64,000 nucleotides of DNA. Source: Blastocladiella emersonii ATCC 22665. Taxonomy: Eukaryota; Blastocladiomycota; Blastocladiomycetes; Blastocladiales; Blastocladiaceae. The translations under genes and the position numbers were made by a program. Positions 19,246 through 27,634 of this stretch are shown here, one piece after another. The stretch lies in assembly GCA_025594325.1 (NCBI GenBank), contig JANHCV010000007.1, positions 1,674,001 through 1,738,000 of the forward strand, written 5' to 3'. Numbering within the stretch: the stretch's first letter is position 1; the number at the start of each line of letters is the position of its first letter. The notes under the pieces were generated by a model. The model worked only from the letters and a program-made list of their open reading frames with translations, searched no databases and was not told the DNA's origin.

Positions 19246-21144
19246 ATGAAACACATGCAAAACATGGAACCCGATGCAATGATACCCTTTGGACCTCCAG
19301 GGCACAACCTGCCCACTGAACTGTGGGAGCTCGTCATCGATTATTTGCTGGACCGTGCGACGGACAAGCCCGACGACCCGTGGCGCTGGGAGCTGTTCCG
19401 CCTTAGTAATCTGTGCCGTGCGACCTATGCCCTCACTCGGCCGCAACTCTTCAGCCACCTTTTCCTCAGGATTCGCAGCGACTTGACCGAGCCTCTCTTG
19501 CCCGCATGGGATCCGACCGCGGACGCTCTGCCGTTCCCGAACCTGCGCGTCGTCGCCGATCCAAACACAACTCTTCGCCAAAGGGTTCAAGACCTCTCCG
19601 AGGTTCCAGAAATGTACCCGCTCGTTGTCCGTCACAGCCGACTCTTCTTGGCGTCGCTCGCTAGCGAGCACGACTCGCTTCAGCGCGTCCAAACCGGCAT
19701 CACGTCGCTATGGTCTCAGTTTCTTGACCACAAAACCCGTGCGGACTTGAGCTCCGCGTGCGAAATCGCCGGCGGGCTCGTTCTCGTCCCGTATCCGCTG
19801 CACTTTGTATCCGAGCTCACCATCATCGACAAGTCCGGCTTGCAACACCAACTTGCGACCATTGTTGGCGGACGTAAATGGAGTCGACTGCCCTTTCTTC
19901 TCGACCTTGATCCGGACTCGGTCGTCAGGCTCGAGGTGCAGTCCGAGTCGCTCAGCGCCCTGTCCCTCGCCTCTGCTCTCGCTCGACGCTTCCCCATGGT
20001 AGAGACCTATCGTCTCAACAACAATCGACACGGCGCAGACGGCGATTATGGCGTTTGGAACGGCTATGTCCCGCTCGGCGTCCGCGACTTTGATTTCGAA
20101 CGCGATCGACTTAGCCGCAACATCGGAGCTCCGGTCAACTCGCTTCTGTTGACCAAGCGCCAAATCGAGCAGATGCGCGAACACGGGCTTGACCACCTCA
20201 TCGGCTTGCCCCTCCGGCAAATGTCACGACTGGAGCGCGACAGCGACGACAGCGAGGCAGAGCTGGTCGGGAGCGACAGCGATGACGACGACGAGGCCTC
20301 GCAACTCTTGCGGCAGAAACGCCGCGGCTTGGTCCCGCGGTACCGCACCTGCCGCCGGACTCGGTCGCTCATCCTGCGCGGTGAAGTCCGTTTTAGTTTG
20401 AAGTTTATCTTCACGCACCCGCACCTCGAACACTTTGCACTGATTGGTCTAGTCGAAACGCCGCATGTTGGGAAAGGAAACCCAGTCCTTGCTCGGATGC
20501 CGAGATTGCGGACTTTGGAGCTCTCACACTCCTGTATCCTCGGCCTTGATGACCCCGTTGATCACCCCGAGCAGATTATCATCGACGAGATGTCTTTCCC
20601 GAACCTCGAAACTCTGGTCGTTTACCCGGATAACTTGTTTGACTGGCTCGATCCGCCACCCGAGGACAGCTTCATCCCGAACCCCAATGAGGTGCCCGGG
20701 ACTTTTTACTTGGCTGCCATCGTGTGGCCATCGTTCCCCTCCGTTCGCGAGCTACGCATTGTGCCAGAGTACCGCGGTCGGCGCTCTCGCGCCCTCATGG
20801 AACAGTCGGAGCTTCTGGGCTTCAGCCGCCACATGCCGAAACTCGAGCGACTTGTCCTGCCCACGGTGCAGTGGCGTCGAGAGCCGCTGAAGCAGGTTGA
20901 CTTCCACTTGCCGCAACTCCAGGAACTGGACATCACCGCTTCCGTTTGCCGCGGGATCAGCGGGGTCGCGCTCCCGAAACTGCGTAAGGTTACCATTCGA
21001 GGCGATCCCGATTCGATTCCAACGGACAGGTGGCCGAACCTCGAGATCCTCAACATCGAGGCAGAGAGCGTGAGCGACGACCTGCGCGCGAGTGTCGCGG
21101 CGTTTCCGCGACTTGAATCGTTCACAGTCGCGGCCTCGCTCTAA
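19246..21144 (+). CDS. F-box/LRR-like protein
   Basis: Single-exon gene of 632 residues. I chose ATG 19246 (MKHMQNMEPDAM) because the frame upstream lacks an ATG. Residues ~17-70 form an F-box-like motif (NLPTELWELVIDYLLDRA...LFRLSNLCRATYALTRPQLF). Later parts hold irregular leucine-rich units such as LRTLELSHSCI, LETLVVYP, LERLVLPTVQW, LQELDITASV and LRKVTIRG, and an acidic SDDSEAELVGSDSDDDDE loop in the middle. F-box proteins recruit substrates to SCF ubiquitin ligases through Skp1; the substrate here is unknown. A truncated relative survives at 60960-61136 on the minus strand. Confidence 0.75.
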   Translation: MKHMQNMEPDAMIPFGPPGHNLPTELWELVIDYLLDRATDKPDDPWRWELFRLSNLCRATYALTRPQLFSHLFLRIRSDLTEPLLPAWDPTADALPFPNLRVVADPNTTLRQRVQDLSEVPEMYPLVVRHSRLFLASLASEHDSLQRVQTGITSLWSQFLDHKTRADLSSACEIAGGLVLVPYPLHFVSELTIIDKSGLQHQLATIVGGRKWSRLPFLLDLDPDSVVRLEVQSESLSALSLASALARRFPMVETYRLNNNRHGADGDYGVWNGYVPLGVRDFDFERDRLSRNIGAPVNSLLLTKRQIEQMREHGLDHLIGLPLRQMSRLERDSDDSEAELVGSDSDDDDEASQLLRQKRRGLVPRYRTCRRTRSLILRGEVRFSLKFIFTHPHLEHFALIGLVETPHVGKGNPVLARMPRLRTLELSHSCILGLDDPVDHPEQIIIDEMSFPNLETLVVYPDNLFDWLDPPPEDSFIPNPNEVPGTFYLAAIVWPSFPSVRELRIVPEYRGRRSRALMEQSELLGFSRHMPKLERLVLPTVQWRREPLKQVDFHLPQLQELDITASVCRGISGVALPKLRKVTIRGDPDSIPTDRWPNLEILNIEAESVSDDLRASVAAFPRLESFTVAASL

Positions 21145-21504
21145 GTTTGTGTTCTTTTATACGTTTAATCATGTATTTTTCTCCTTCTTAATTCCTTTGT
21201 GTGAGTCCCGTGGCGCGCAAAGAATACCCAGTAAAGGTGCGTGTTCCTCAGATGCGCTTGGGAGAAACCGTGAGCCGCTGCCCTAGTCTTGGCTCCTTGC
21301 GACCCTGCATTCTAATGCTTGCACAAATCCTCTTCTCGTCGCTCCACTCGATGCACGCGGACTTGAGCGCGGCGCCCAGCTCGAAGCGGAGACGAGAGAC
21401 GCGACGAACAAACACGTGAGCGGAGACAGCTTGCCGACGCCACAAATTCTCACCGGCGCGTCGAGTTCGGGCTCGCGCTCTCCCCGATCCGCCATGCAAA
21501 CACC
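21145..21504. promoter_or_regulatory. Interval upstream of the 21.5-kb F-box gene
   Basis: AT-rich terminator-like sequence follows the stop at 21144 (TTTTATACGTTTAATC). A CACGTG E-box lies at 21413-21418, ~90 bp before the next ATG. No gene is seen. Confidence 0.4.
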
Positions 21505-23358
21505 ATGAACGAATCCATCGTGCTATTTAACTTGCCGCACGAGCTTCAGGACCTCGTCGCCCAGCACCTCGTCGTCGAGGACGCCCTCGCACTGCGCGCG
21601 ACCTGCCGCTTGGCGCTCGGATCCTCGGCCCTGTGGGCTGTTGAAAACTGGCTTCCGGCGGTATTCCCACTTGCCTCTGGCCAACTGGACGATTTTCGCC
21701 GACTTGCCCCGCGCTGCTGTCTCGGCTGCGACGACGTAAACGCTCACAACGGCCACCTCTCACACTTCCTCGCCACATTTTTCCCTTTGGCTCGAGCGTT
21801 GGTGTGCGAGGATGCTGACGGCACTGATCCCCGCTGGTTCGCGCTCCTCGAATGGGCCGGCGATTTGTGGCCGCTGACACCAGCGAGTTACATCGAACTG
21901 CAGATCGTTGCTTGCCAGAAACGCGCAACCATGGCCCTTGCATTTTTGCTCGCCTCAAGGAACGAAATCGTTTTTGTTCCAGACGATGCGGGCGAGCGAA
22001 GCGCAAAGTCCAAACTGAACAAGCTGCTCACGACCCGATCGACCGAGCTCGACGTCTTTGACCACCCGCATCGGTCGGCGGCCGAAACCCAGGCACTCAT
22101 TCTCAATCTCGCTGGTCCCTTTTACACGACACGTTTCTGGGATGTTCTGGTGCGTGGCGTGGTTCGCCAAAGCCGCGCGTTTATCCTCAAGTTTATACTG
22201 CACATGGTGCAGCTTCGACCGGAGCCCGAACGCGACCCTGCTCCCGTCCTCGAGCGTGTCCTCAACGACCTCCGCCGCGAATCGTTTGGACTTCCCGGCG
22301 CCCGCCGACCGTGTGTCGCCATGGATCTAATGTTCCTCGCACGCGAATTTCCGTTGAGCAAGGCCCACGGCTCTGGTCCCAACCCAATCACGATCAACGT
22401 TGACGAGGACGAGGACGAGGACCTCGATTTGGTCCGCAGGCGCATCGACGTGCTACTTCCGCGCAAGCCTGACGAAGCGCACGGTGTACGACAGCAACTC
22501 GAAGAGATTTTCGGCCTTCTCAATACGGGCAAAGTGCGGACAGGTAGCATCGACCAAGTGATCCAGCCCTTGCACCAAAATTACTGTGTTCAGACCCTTG
22601 ACGAGCTCAATGCACTTCTCCGCGACCTCAGCTGGATCGATCTCACGGAGTTGGTCGCCATCGCATGCCAAGGCTTCTTCCTTCAGCTCAAAGATCCTGA
22701 GCTAACCCTGGCCGCGATGCAGCGGCTCCCGTGGTGCCCGATCATTTTGCGCGAACACTTCCCGGCCTACAGTCCGTGGACATGGCGCATGACCCCAAAT
22801 GGCCCCGCTGAGTGGGCCAAACTCTACCACTCGACCACGAATATCGCGCGCGAGAAAGGGCCCGATTGCCATTACCGCAGCCTGTACCGCATCCCAAGAA
22901 CCTGGCGCGGGATCCTGAAAAATGCGACAATTGATCAGATCCAGCAGCTCCTTGATGTTGTTACGCCCGCGTCCGACTTGAATATGTCTGACGGCGGTCG
23001 GCGCGATGCCCACCAGTACGGCGTCAACGGCCACTGGCTCACCATGGCGCTTGTTCTTGAGTCGGTGGCCATGGACGGCGGCGAGGCCAGGATTGACGAA
23101 TTCGCGCGCAAGGTCACGAAGCTTCGCGGCAAGCGGTGGGTCATGTCCGTCAAGCTTGCGAAAAAGTTCTTTCTGAATGTCTATGAAACGCCAGGGCGCC
23201 AGGTCAAGCTGATTAGCGCCTTGTGGAACAGCCCTGTCCTCGGCGACCAGAGGATCCGTGAAATTCTCATCAATACCGCTGGCAACAGTCGTGTGCCAGA
23301 GTTTCGACGGTGGGCGTTGAATGTCTCAACGCGAACTGTTGTTGTTGAAGTTGAGTAG
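21505..23358 (+). CDS. F-box-like protein of unknown target
   Basis: Single-exon gene of 617 residues beginning MNESIVLFNLPHELQDLVAQ; residues 8-50 fit an F-box (LPHELQDLVAQHLVVEDALALRATCR, shown in part). The rest is helix-rich without clear LRR or ankyrin periodicity, and includes an acidic loop DEDEDEDLD around residue 300. The family is lineage-specific as far as I can judge. The start context AACACCATGAA is good, and the CACGTG upstream resembles that of other genes here. It forms a same-strand pair with the F-box gene at 19246-21144, but their sequences are not close. Confidence 0.7.
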   Translation: MNESIVLFNLPHELQDLVAQHLVVEDALALRATCRLALGSSALWAVENWLPAVFPLASGQLDDFRRLAPRCCLGCDDVNAHNGHLSHFLATFFPLARALVCEDADGTDPRWFALLEWAGDLWPLTPASYIELQIVACQKRATMALAFLLASRNEIVFVPDDAGERSAKSKLNKLLTTRSTELDVFDHPHRSAAETQALILNLAGPFYTTRFWDVLVRGVVRQSRAFILKFILHMVQLRPEPERDPAPVLERVLNDLRRESFGLPGARRPCVAMDLMFLAREFPLSKAHGSGPNPITINVDEDEDEDLDLVRRRIDVLLPRKPDEAHGVRQQLEEIFGLLNTGKVRTGSIDQVIQPLHQNYCVQTLDELNALLRDLSWIDLTELVAIACQGFFLQLKDPELTLAAMQRLPWCPIILREHFPAYSPWTWRMTPNGPAEWAKLYHSTTNIAREKGPDCHYRSLYRIPRTWRGILKNATIDQIQQLLDVVTPASDLNMSDGGRRDAHQYGVNGHWLTMALVLESVAMDGGEARIDEFARKVTKLRGKRWVMSVKLAKKFFLNVYETPGRQVKLISALWNSPVLGDQRIREILINTAGNSRVPEFRRWALNVSTRTVVVEVE

Positions 23359-23893
23359 AATGCGCTCCATAATGATTGCTTGAGTTGCGCTTCCAACAAA
23401 TAAAGGATTTTGCGCTTTGATGTCTCGTACGCTTGTCGCTATCATAGACAAGAGGTCGTCCGCGAAGCGTGGACAGAGTGGACCTCCATTCACGAGAGCG
23501 AGCGCAAAGTTGAGCTCCGCGGTACCATACTTGCGCGCCGCGCCGCCCACCGTGTGCGCAACGTCGCGCGAATTGGCGCATTGGAGGCAAGTACGTGAAG
23601 CTAACTGTACGATTCGGCGATTGCTTCGTCCGTGTCAAGATGAGAACGCGGTCAAACTGGATCAGCCATGTCGATCTTGACCAAGCAGCAATCCGCGACT
23701 CCAATCACTCTCTGGCATTCCTTGCAAGCTCACTCGCTCGAGCAACGAGGGGCTGCGAGACGCGTCGATCAAACACGTGACGCGCGAGACATCTTTTTTC
23801 GTGCCTCAAATCATCGCCACATCGAAAGGGTTTTCATCTGCAGGCTTATAGAGTCTGTGAGAAAACTGCGTCGGGGCAAACTCACTCAAGAGT
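23359..23893. other. Interval between convergent genes
   Basis: This is the shared 3' region of the F-box gene and the caspase-like gene on the opposite strand. A GACGCGTC palindrome lies at 23759-23766 and a CACGTG at 23775-23780. I find no further gene. Confidence 0.4.
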
Positions 23894-25057
23894 CTAGAAC
23901 TCCGCGGAAGGGAGCTCAACCCCCGTCGCGCCGATCCCCTCCATCGCCATGGCTGCCATATCGAACCCCGCCAGGAGATCCACACTCCCATCACCATTCA
24001 CATCCGCCTCCGCATTCACAATCCCATCGCCATCCTCGCTGAGCTCCTGCACGAAGTTCCCGTCGCGGTCAAACACGCCGACGGCTACAACGCTCCCGTC
24101 GAGGTCCGCGTGCAGCTGCGTCTCGAAGAACCCGTCGCCGTCCGCATCGTACGCCGCCATAGTGAGCTTACCGTCGCCGCTAAACTGCGCGAGCGCGTCG
24201 AGCGTCCCGTCGCCGTTCACGTCTTGGTCGAGCACCGTCGAGCCGTCGGGCAGCGAGTACGCGACGGCATTTGGGTTGCCGTCGCGGTCCGTGTCGACGG
24301 AGCGGACCACGAAGCCGCCTTCGCGCTGCTCGACGCGCACGTCGTGTCCGTTCACAGTCTCGACAGCGTCGACGGCGCCCGAGTCGTCGCGGGCCACGTC
24401 CTCGACGGGCGCGAACGCGGGCTCGTACAGCAGCTCGGCGCGGTTCACCGAGACGCTGGCCGTCTGCGCGCCGGCGCCGTCGATGAGGGCCGCGGCGTCC
24501 GCCCAGGTGACGCCCGGGTGGGTGGTGATCACGTCGGCGAGCGCGTTGGTGAACGGCGACCCGTCGTCAGCCGCGTGCCCCACACTTTCGCCCGTGGTGC
24601 ACGACGAGAGAACCACGACGTTCCCCGCGATGTATGTGTCGCTGACATCGAGGTCCGCCATGGACCGCGAGCTCGACGACGCGTCAAGGCACAGCGTGCA
24701 GGTGACGCCCGCGGGCAGGTCGGCGAGGACGGCGCGGATCTCGTCGTTGGTGATCTGCCCGTCCCTTGCGAGGATGACCGAGTCGTACGGTTCCGCGTCG
24801 CTGATGATCTGGGACCCGTGGCCGGCGAACGAGAAGAGCAGCGAGTCGCCGGGCTGCGCCTGGTCGATCATGCTGCGCAGGCCGGCGAGGATCTGGTCGC
24901 GCGTGACGGGTGCGTCGACGTCCGTGACGGTCTGCACGTTCTCGGTGCCCATGCTGCACGCTACACTCGTCATGGTCTCGGCGTCCACGGCGCAGCCGGG
25001 TAGCGGCGAGCGCGAGTCGGCGTATGTCAGGCCGTAGCAGGTGGCCGACGAGGGCAT
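23894..25057 (-). CDS. Caspase-like (C14) protein with predicted inactive site and Ca-binding-type repeats
   Basis: Single exon, 387 residues. Residues 1-200 follow the metacaspase fold order: GLTYADS..LPGCAVDAETM, DQILAGLRSMIDQAQPGDSL, then LFSFAGHGSQ with the catalytic-type His at ~80. A TLCLDASSSSRSM strand-loop stands where active metacaspases carry DSCHSG. The Cys position is therefore Ser (~127) and the protein should not be a cysteine protease. Residues ~225-385 contain repeated acidic loops of DxDxDG type (DTDRDGNPN, DQDVNGDGTLD, DADGDGF, DRDGN, DVNGDGSVD), as in dockerin or EF-hand-like calcium loops. No signal peptide is visible. A decayed relative lies at 17660-18596. It may act as a calcium-responsive pseudoenzyme; that is inference. 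Confidence 0.75.
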   Translation of the reverse strand: MPSSATCYGLTYADSRSPLPGCAVDAETMTSVACSMGTENVQTVTDVDAPVTRDQILAGLRSMIDQAQPGDSLLFSFAGHGSQIISDAEPYDSVILARDGQITNDEIRAVLADLPAGVTCTLCLDASSSSRSMADLDVSDTYIAGNVVVLSSCTTGESVGHAADDGSPFTNALADVITTHPGVTWADAAALIDGAGAQTASVSVNRAELLYEPAFAPVEDVARDDSGAVDAVETVNGHDVRVEQREGGFVVRSVDTDRDGNPNAVAYSLPDGSTVLDQDVNGDGTLDALAQFSGDGKLTMAAYDADGDGFFETQLHADLDGSVVAVGVFDRDGNFVQELSEDGDGIVNAEADVNGDGSVDLLAGFDMAAMAMEGIGATGVELPSAEF

Positions 25058-25339
25058 TGCTTGTGGGGAGGTTGATTACGTTGCAAAGGTGGTGAGCGGT
25101 TGGAGGGAGAGAAAGGAAGGGTTGCGGGTTCTCGCCGCCGTTTTGTGCGCGGTCCGCGGCCACGCACCGCAGGCCGCCGTTCGTTCCTTCGGCAGAAAAG
25201 GGCGACCCAGGGAACAGTACCCGACGGTCCTCGCTTTCAAGAACAGTGCGGGCCCCGGCCCTCCTTTGCGCTTCGATGAAAGAAGCCGTGACGCGCCGCG
25301 CCACACCACGTGCCATCAAACCTGATATATCATTTCTCC

Positions 25340-26534
25340 TCACGGCAACGCGATCTCCGCCTCGACGACATACCGCGGTCCGTCCGGCCCGACCTCGCGC
25401 TCGCGGCGACACAGCTGGACGCCGCCGATCCGCACCTTATCCGCGACGACCGCACCCCCACACGCCTCGAGCATACGCGTCGCGTCCCACACGGGTCTCG
25501 GCTGGCCGGGCACCTCCTCCCCAACGGGCTTGCACCGGACAACGGTCGCGTGGAGCGCGGGCATCACTGCCTCCTCCCCCTCCAGAATCCCAGCGTTGAC
25601 AAACGCGTCAAGCAGGACCCGCGTGAGCGCGTTGACACGTCCGTCGCGGTCCTCGACGCGCGCGTGGGCCGAGGCCGCGCGGCGCGGGTCGCCGAACACG
25701 GCGGCGCCGGCGAGTTTCACGAGCACGGTCTGGGTCTTGACGGCGTCGTAGATGGCGGGGGACGCGGCGCGGAGGACGGAGGCCGCGCGCGCGACATGCT
25801 CGGGCGTTGGCAGGCGGAGCATCGCGAGCGTCAGGTGGGTCTCGGACGGGGGCAGCGCGAGGAGGCGCGAGGGAGAGTCGGCGGGGAGGGCCGAGGTGTG
25901 GATGATGCGCTGGCTGAAGGCAGAGAGCGACTTGTACAGCACTGGGTCCTGCGCAGACGACGGCATCGGGAGGGAGAGGAAGTGCGTGAAGGGCTGCTTG
26001 CGGAGGTCGGCCTACACGATGACTGTCAGTCCCGCACAGCGCACGTACATGACGACGCAGGGCGTACCGTCTTGAAAATCGCCTCGATCTTGGCGGCCGC
26101 CGCGCTGACCTGCTCCTGCGTCCCGCGGATCGCTACACGTCGCGCGTCAGCCCAGCCCTCCAACACCACCAACACCGATCTAACGTACTGATCGCCTCCT
26201 CGGCACTCTTGGGCCCGGGGACCCAGACCTCGGCGCCCGTGTCCTCGCGCAGCGCGCGCACGGTGCGGCCGCCGGCGCCGATGATGAGGCGGAACTGGTC
26301 GCGCGGGCACGCGAGCTTGCGCGAGACCTTTCCGCTGCCCCCATCACCGCCAGCAGTAGGAGCCGAGCGGGTGGGCGATGCCGTGCGCCGCGCTGCTGCT
26401 GCCGTCGTGGATGCCATCCCGCGGGTGCCGCCGGGACCGAGCGACGCAGCGCAGACGCGGAACCGCTGGCCGGCGACCTGGACAAACTCGAACTGCGCGG
26501 CCGACTGCAGGATGTGTTGGCTGGAGCTGTTCAT
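25340..26534 (-). CDS. ASCC1: ASCC1-like protein: KH domain plus 2H phosphoesterase
   Basis: Three exons: 26534-26189, 26132-26068 and 26012-25340, with 56- and 55-bp introns (GTACGT..TAG and GTACGC..TAG). The N-terminal part has a KH RNA-binding motif (FRLIIGAGGRTVRAL) running across the first intron into ITIRGTQEQVSAAAAKIEAIF. The third exon has the AKAP7/ASCC1 phosphoesterase region: PFTHF, then SETHLTLAML and LHATVV, the two H-x-T catalytic motifs. ASCC1 belongs to the ASC-1 complex, linked to alkylation repair and transcription. One base too many (CACTTTCC, 25971-25990) puts exon 3 out of frame between THF and LSLP, so either an assembly indel or a real frameshift is present. The gene is divergent from the CCDC43-like gene. 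Confidence 0.75.
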
Positions 26535-26678
26535 GGCGGACTGAGATGCATGGAAGTGGTTGATTGAGCGTCGTCGGCGTCGTCGCCTGCGGTTGTTGTT
26601 GAAGCGCCCCGCTCCTCGTCCTCACGTCGAAGAAACGCGGCAACGAAGCAAAACTCCCCGCAACGCAACGAAAGCCCC
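26535..26678. promoter_or_regulatory. Compact divergent promoter (ASCC1-like / CCDC43-like)
   Basis: Only 144 bp separate the two start codons, so the genes must share promoter sequence. No TATA box is evident. Confidence 0.5.
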
Positions 26679-27589
26679 ATGACCATGGACGCCTACCCGC
26701 CGGCGGAGCGGATGCTGCGGTCCTGGGTGGCCGCCGAGCTCGAGACGCTGGGGCTGCAGGAGGAGGTCCGCCCCCCACCGCCCTCCCATCACTCACCCCC
26801 GCCTCGGTCTCACCAGCGACAGCTGCGTGTGTGTGTAGGGCATGGAGGACTACATTGTCGGGATCCTAGTCGAGGACGAGGAGATGATCCCGCGCGACGA
26901 CAAGATCGAGGGCGTCGTCGGGTACCTGACCATGACCTTCGAGTCGCTGGCGCCCGAGGCCGCCACGGCGTTTGTCGAGCAGGCGCTCGACAAGCACGCC
27001 GAGTTTGCGGCGGTTGCTGAGGCCGAGGCCGCGCTGGCTGAGGTCAAGCTCGACGACGCCGCCACCGCGGGCAGCGGGTCGGGCTCCGACTCGGACTCGG
27101 ACTCGGAGGAGCACTACGAGGACGCGAGCGGGGCCAAGTCGGCGACGCCCGGCCCGGGCAAGAAGCTGATCACCAAGGAGGAGGCGCGGCGGCGGCGCGC
27201 GATCCTGGCCCAGTACAAGTACGAGGACGACGGCGAGGCCGAGCTCATGACGCCCAAGGCCGCGGCGGTTGTCTCGGGCGAGATCCCCGTGCGGAGGAAG
27301 AACCGCAAGAACCTCGGCCTGACCTATGGTACGTACGCCCTGTCCTCACTCGTCCACTGCGAAACAGGACCCTGACCCGCCGCGGCCGTGTGTAGAGGAC
27401 ATCATCGGCATGCCCAACGACAACTCCAAGAAGGTGTCGGACGCCGAGGCCGCCAAGCGCGCGGCGATGCAGGCCGAGCACGCGCAGAAAAAGTCGGTCG
27501 ACAAGGCGAACCTGGCCAAGCAGCGCGCGCAGCAGGCCGCCGACAAGGAAAAGAAGAAGTCGGTCAAGCAGGAGCGCCGCCGCATGTAA
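26679..27589 (+). CDS. CCDC43-like coiled-coil protein
   Basis: Three exons: 26679-26765, 26839-27328 and 27396-27589, giving 256 residues. The N-terminus (AERMLRSWVAAELETLGL, then DYIVGILVED) forms a PWI-like helical domain as in CCDC43. The middle has an acidic SDSDSDSEEHYED stretch, then ITKEEARRRRAILAQYKYED, matching the EEK.RKAALLAQY signature of CCDC43. The C-terminus is a charged coiled coil (AKRAAMQAEHAQKKSVDKAN..KEKKKSVKQERRRM). An intron splits LTY and EDIIG at a GTACGT donor; the first intron uses GTCCGC. The molecular role of the family is not well defined. Confidence 0.75.
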
Positions 27590-27634
27590 CCGTACCCTGC
27601 TCTCACACAAGTGTAATTGTATTCGACTCGCGCT

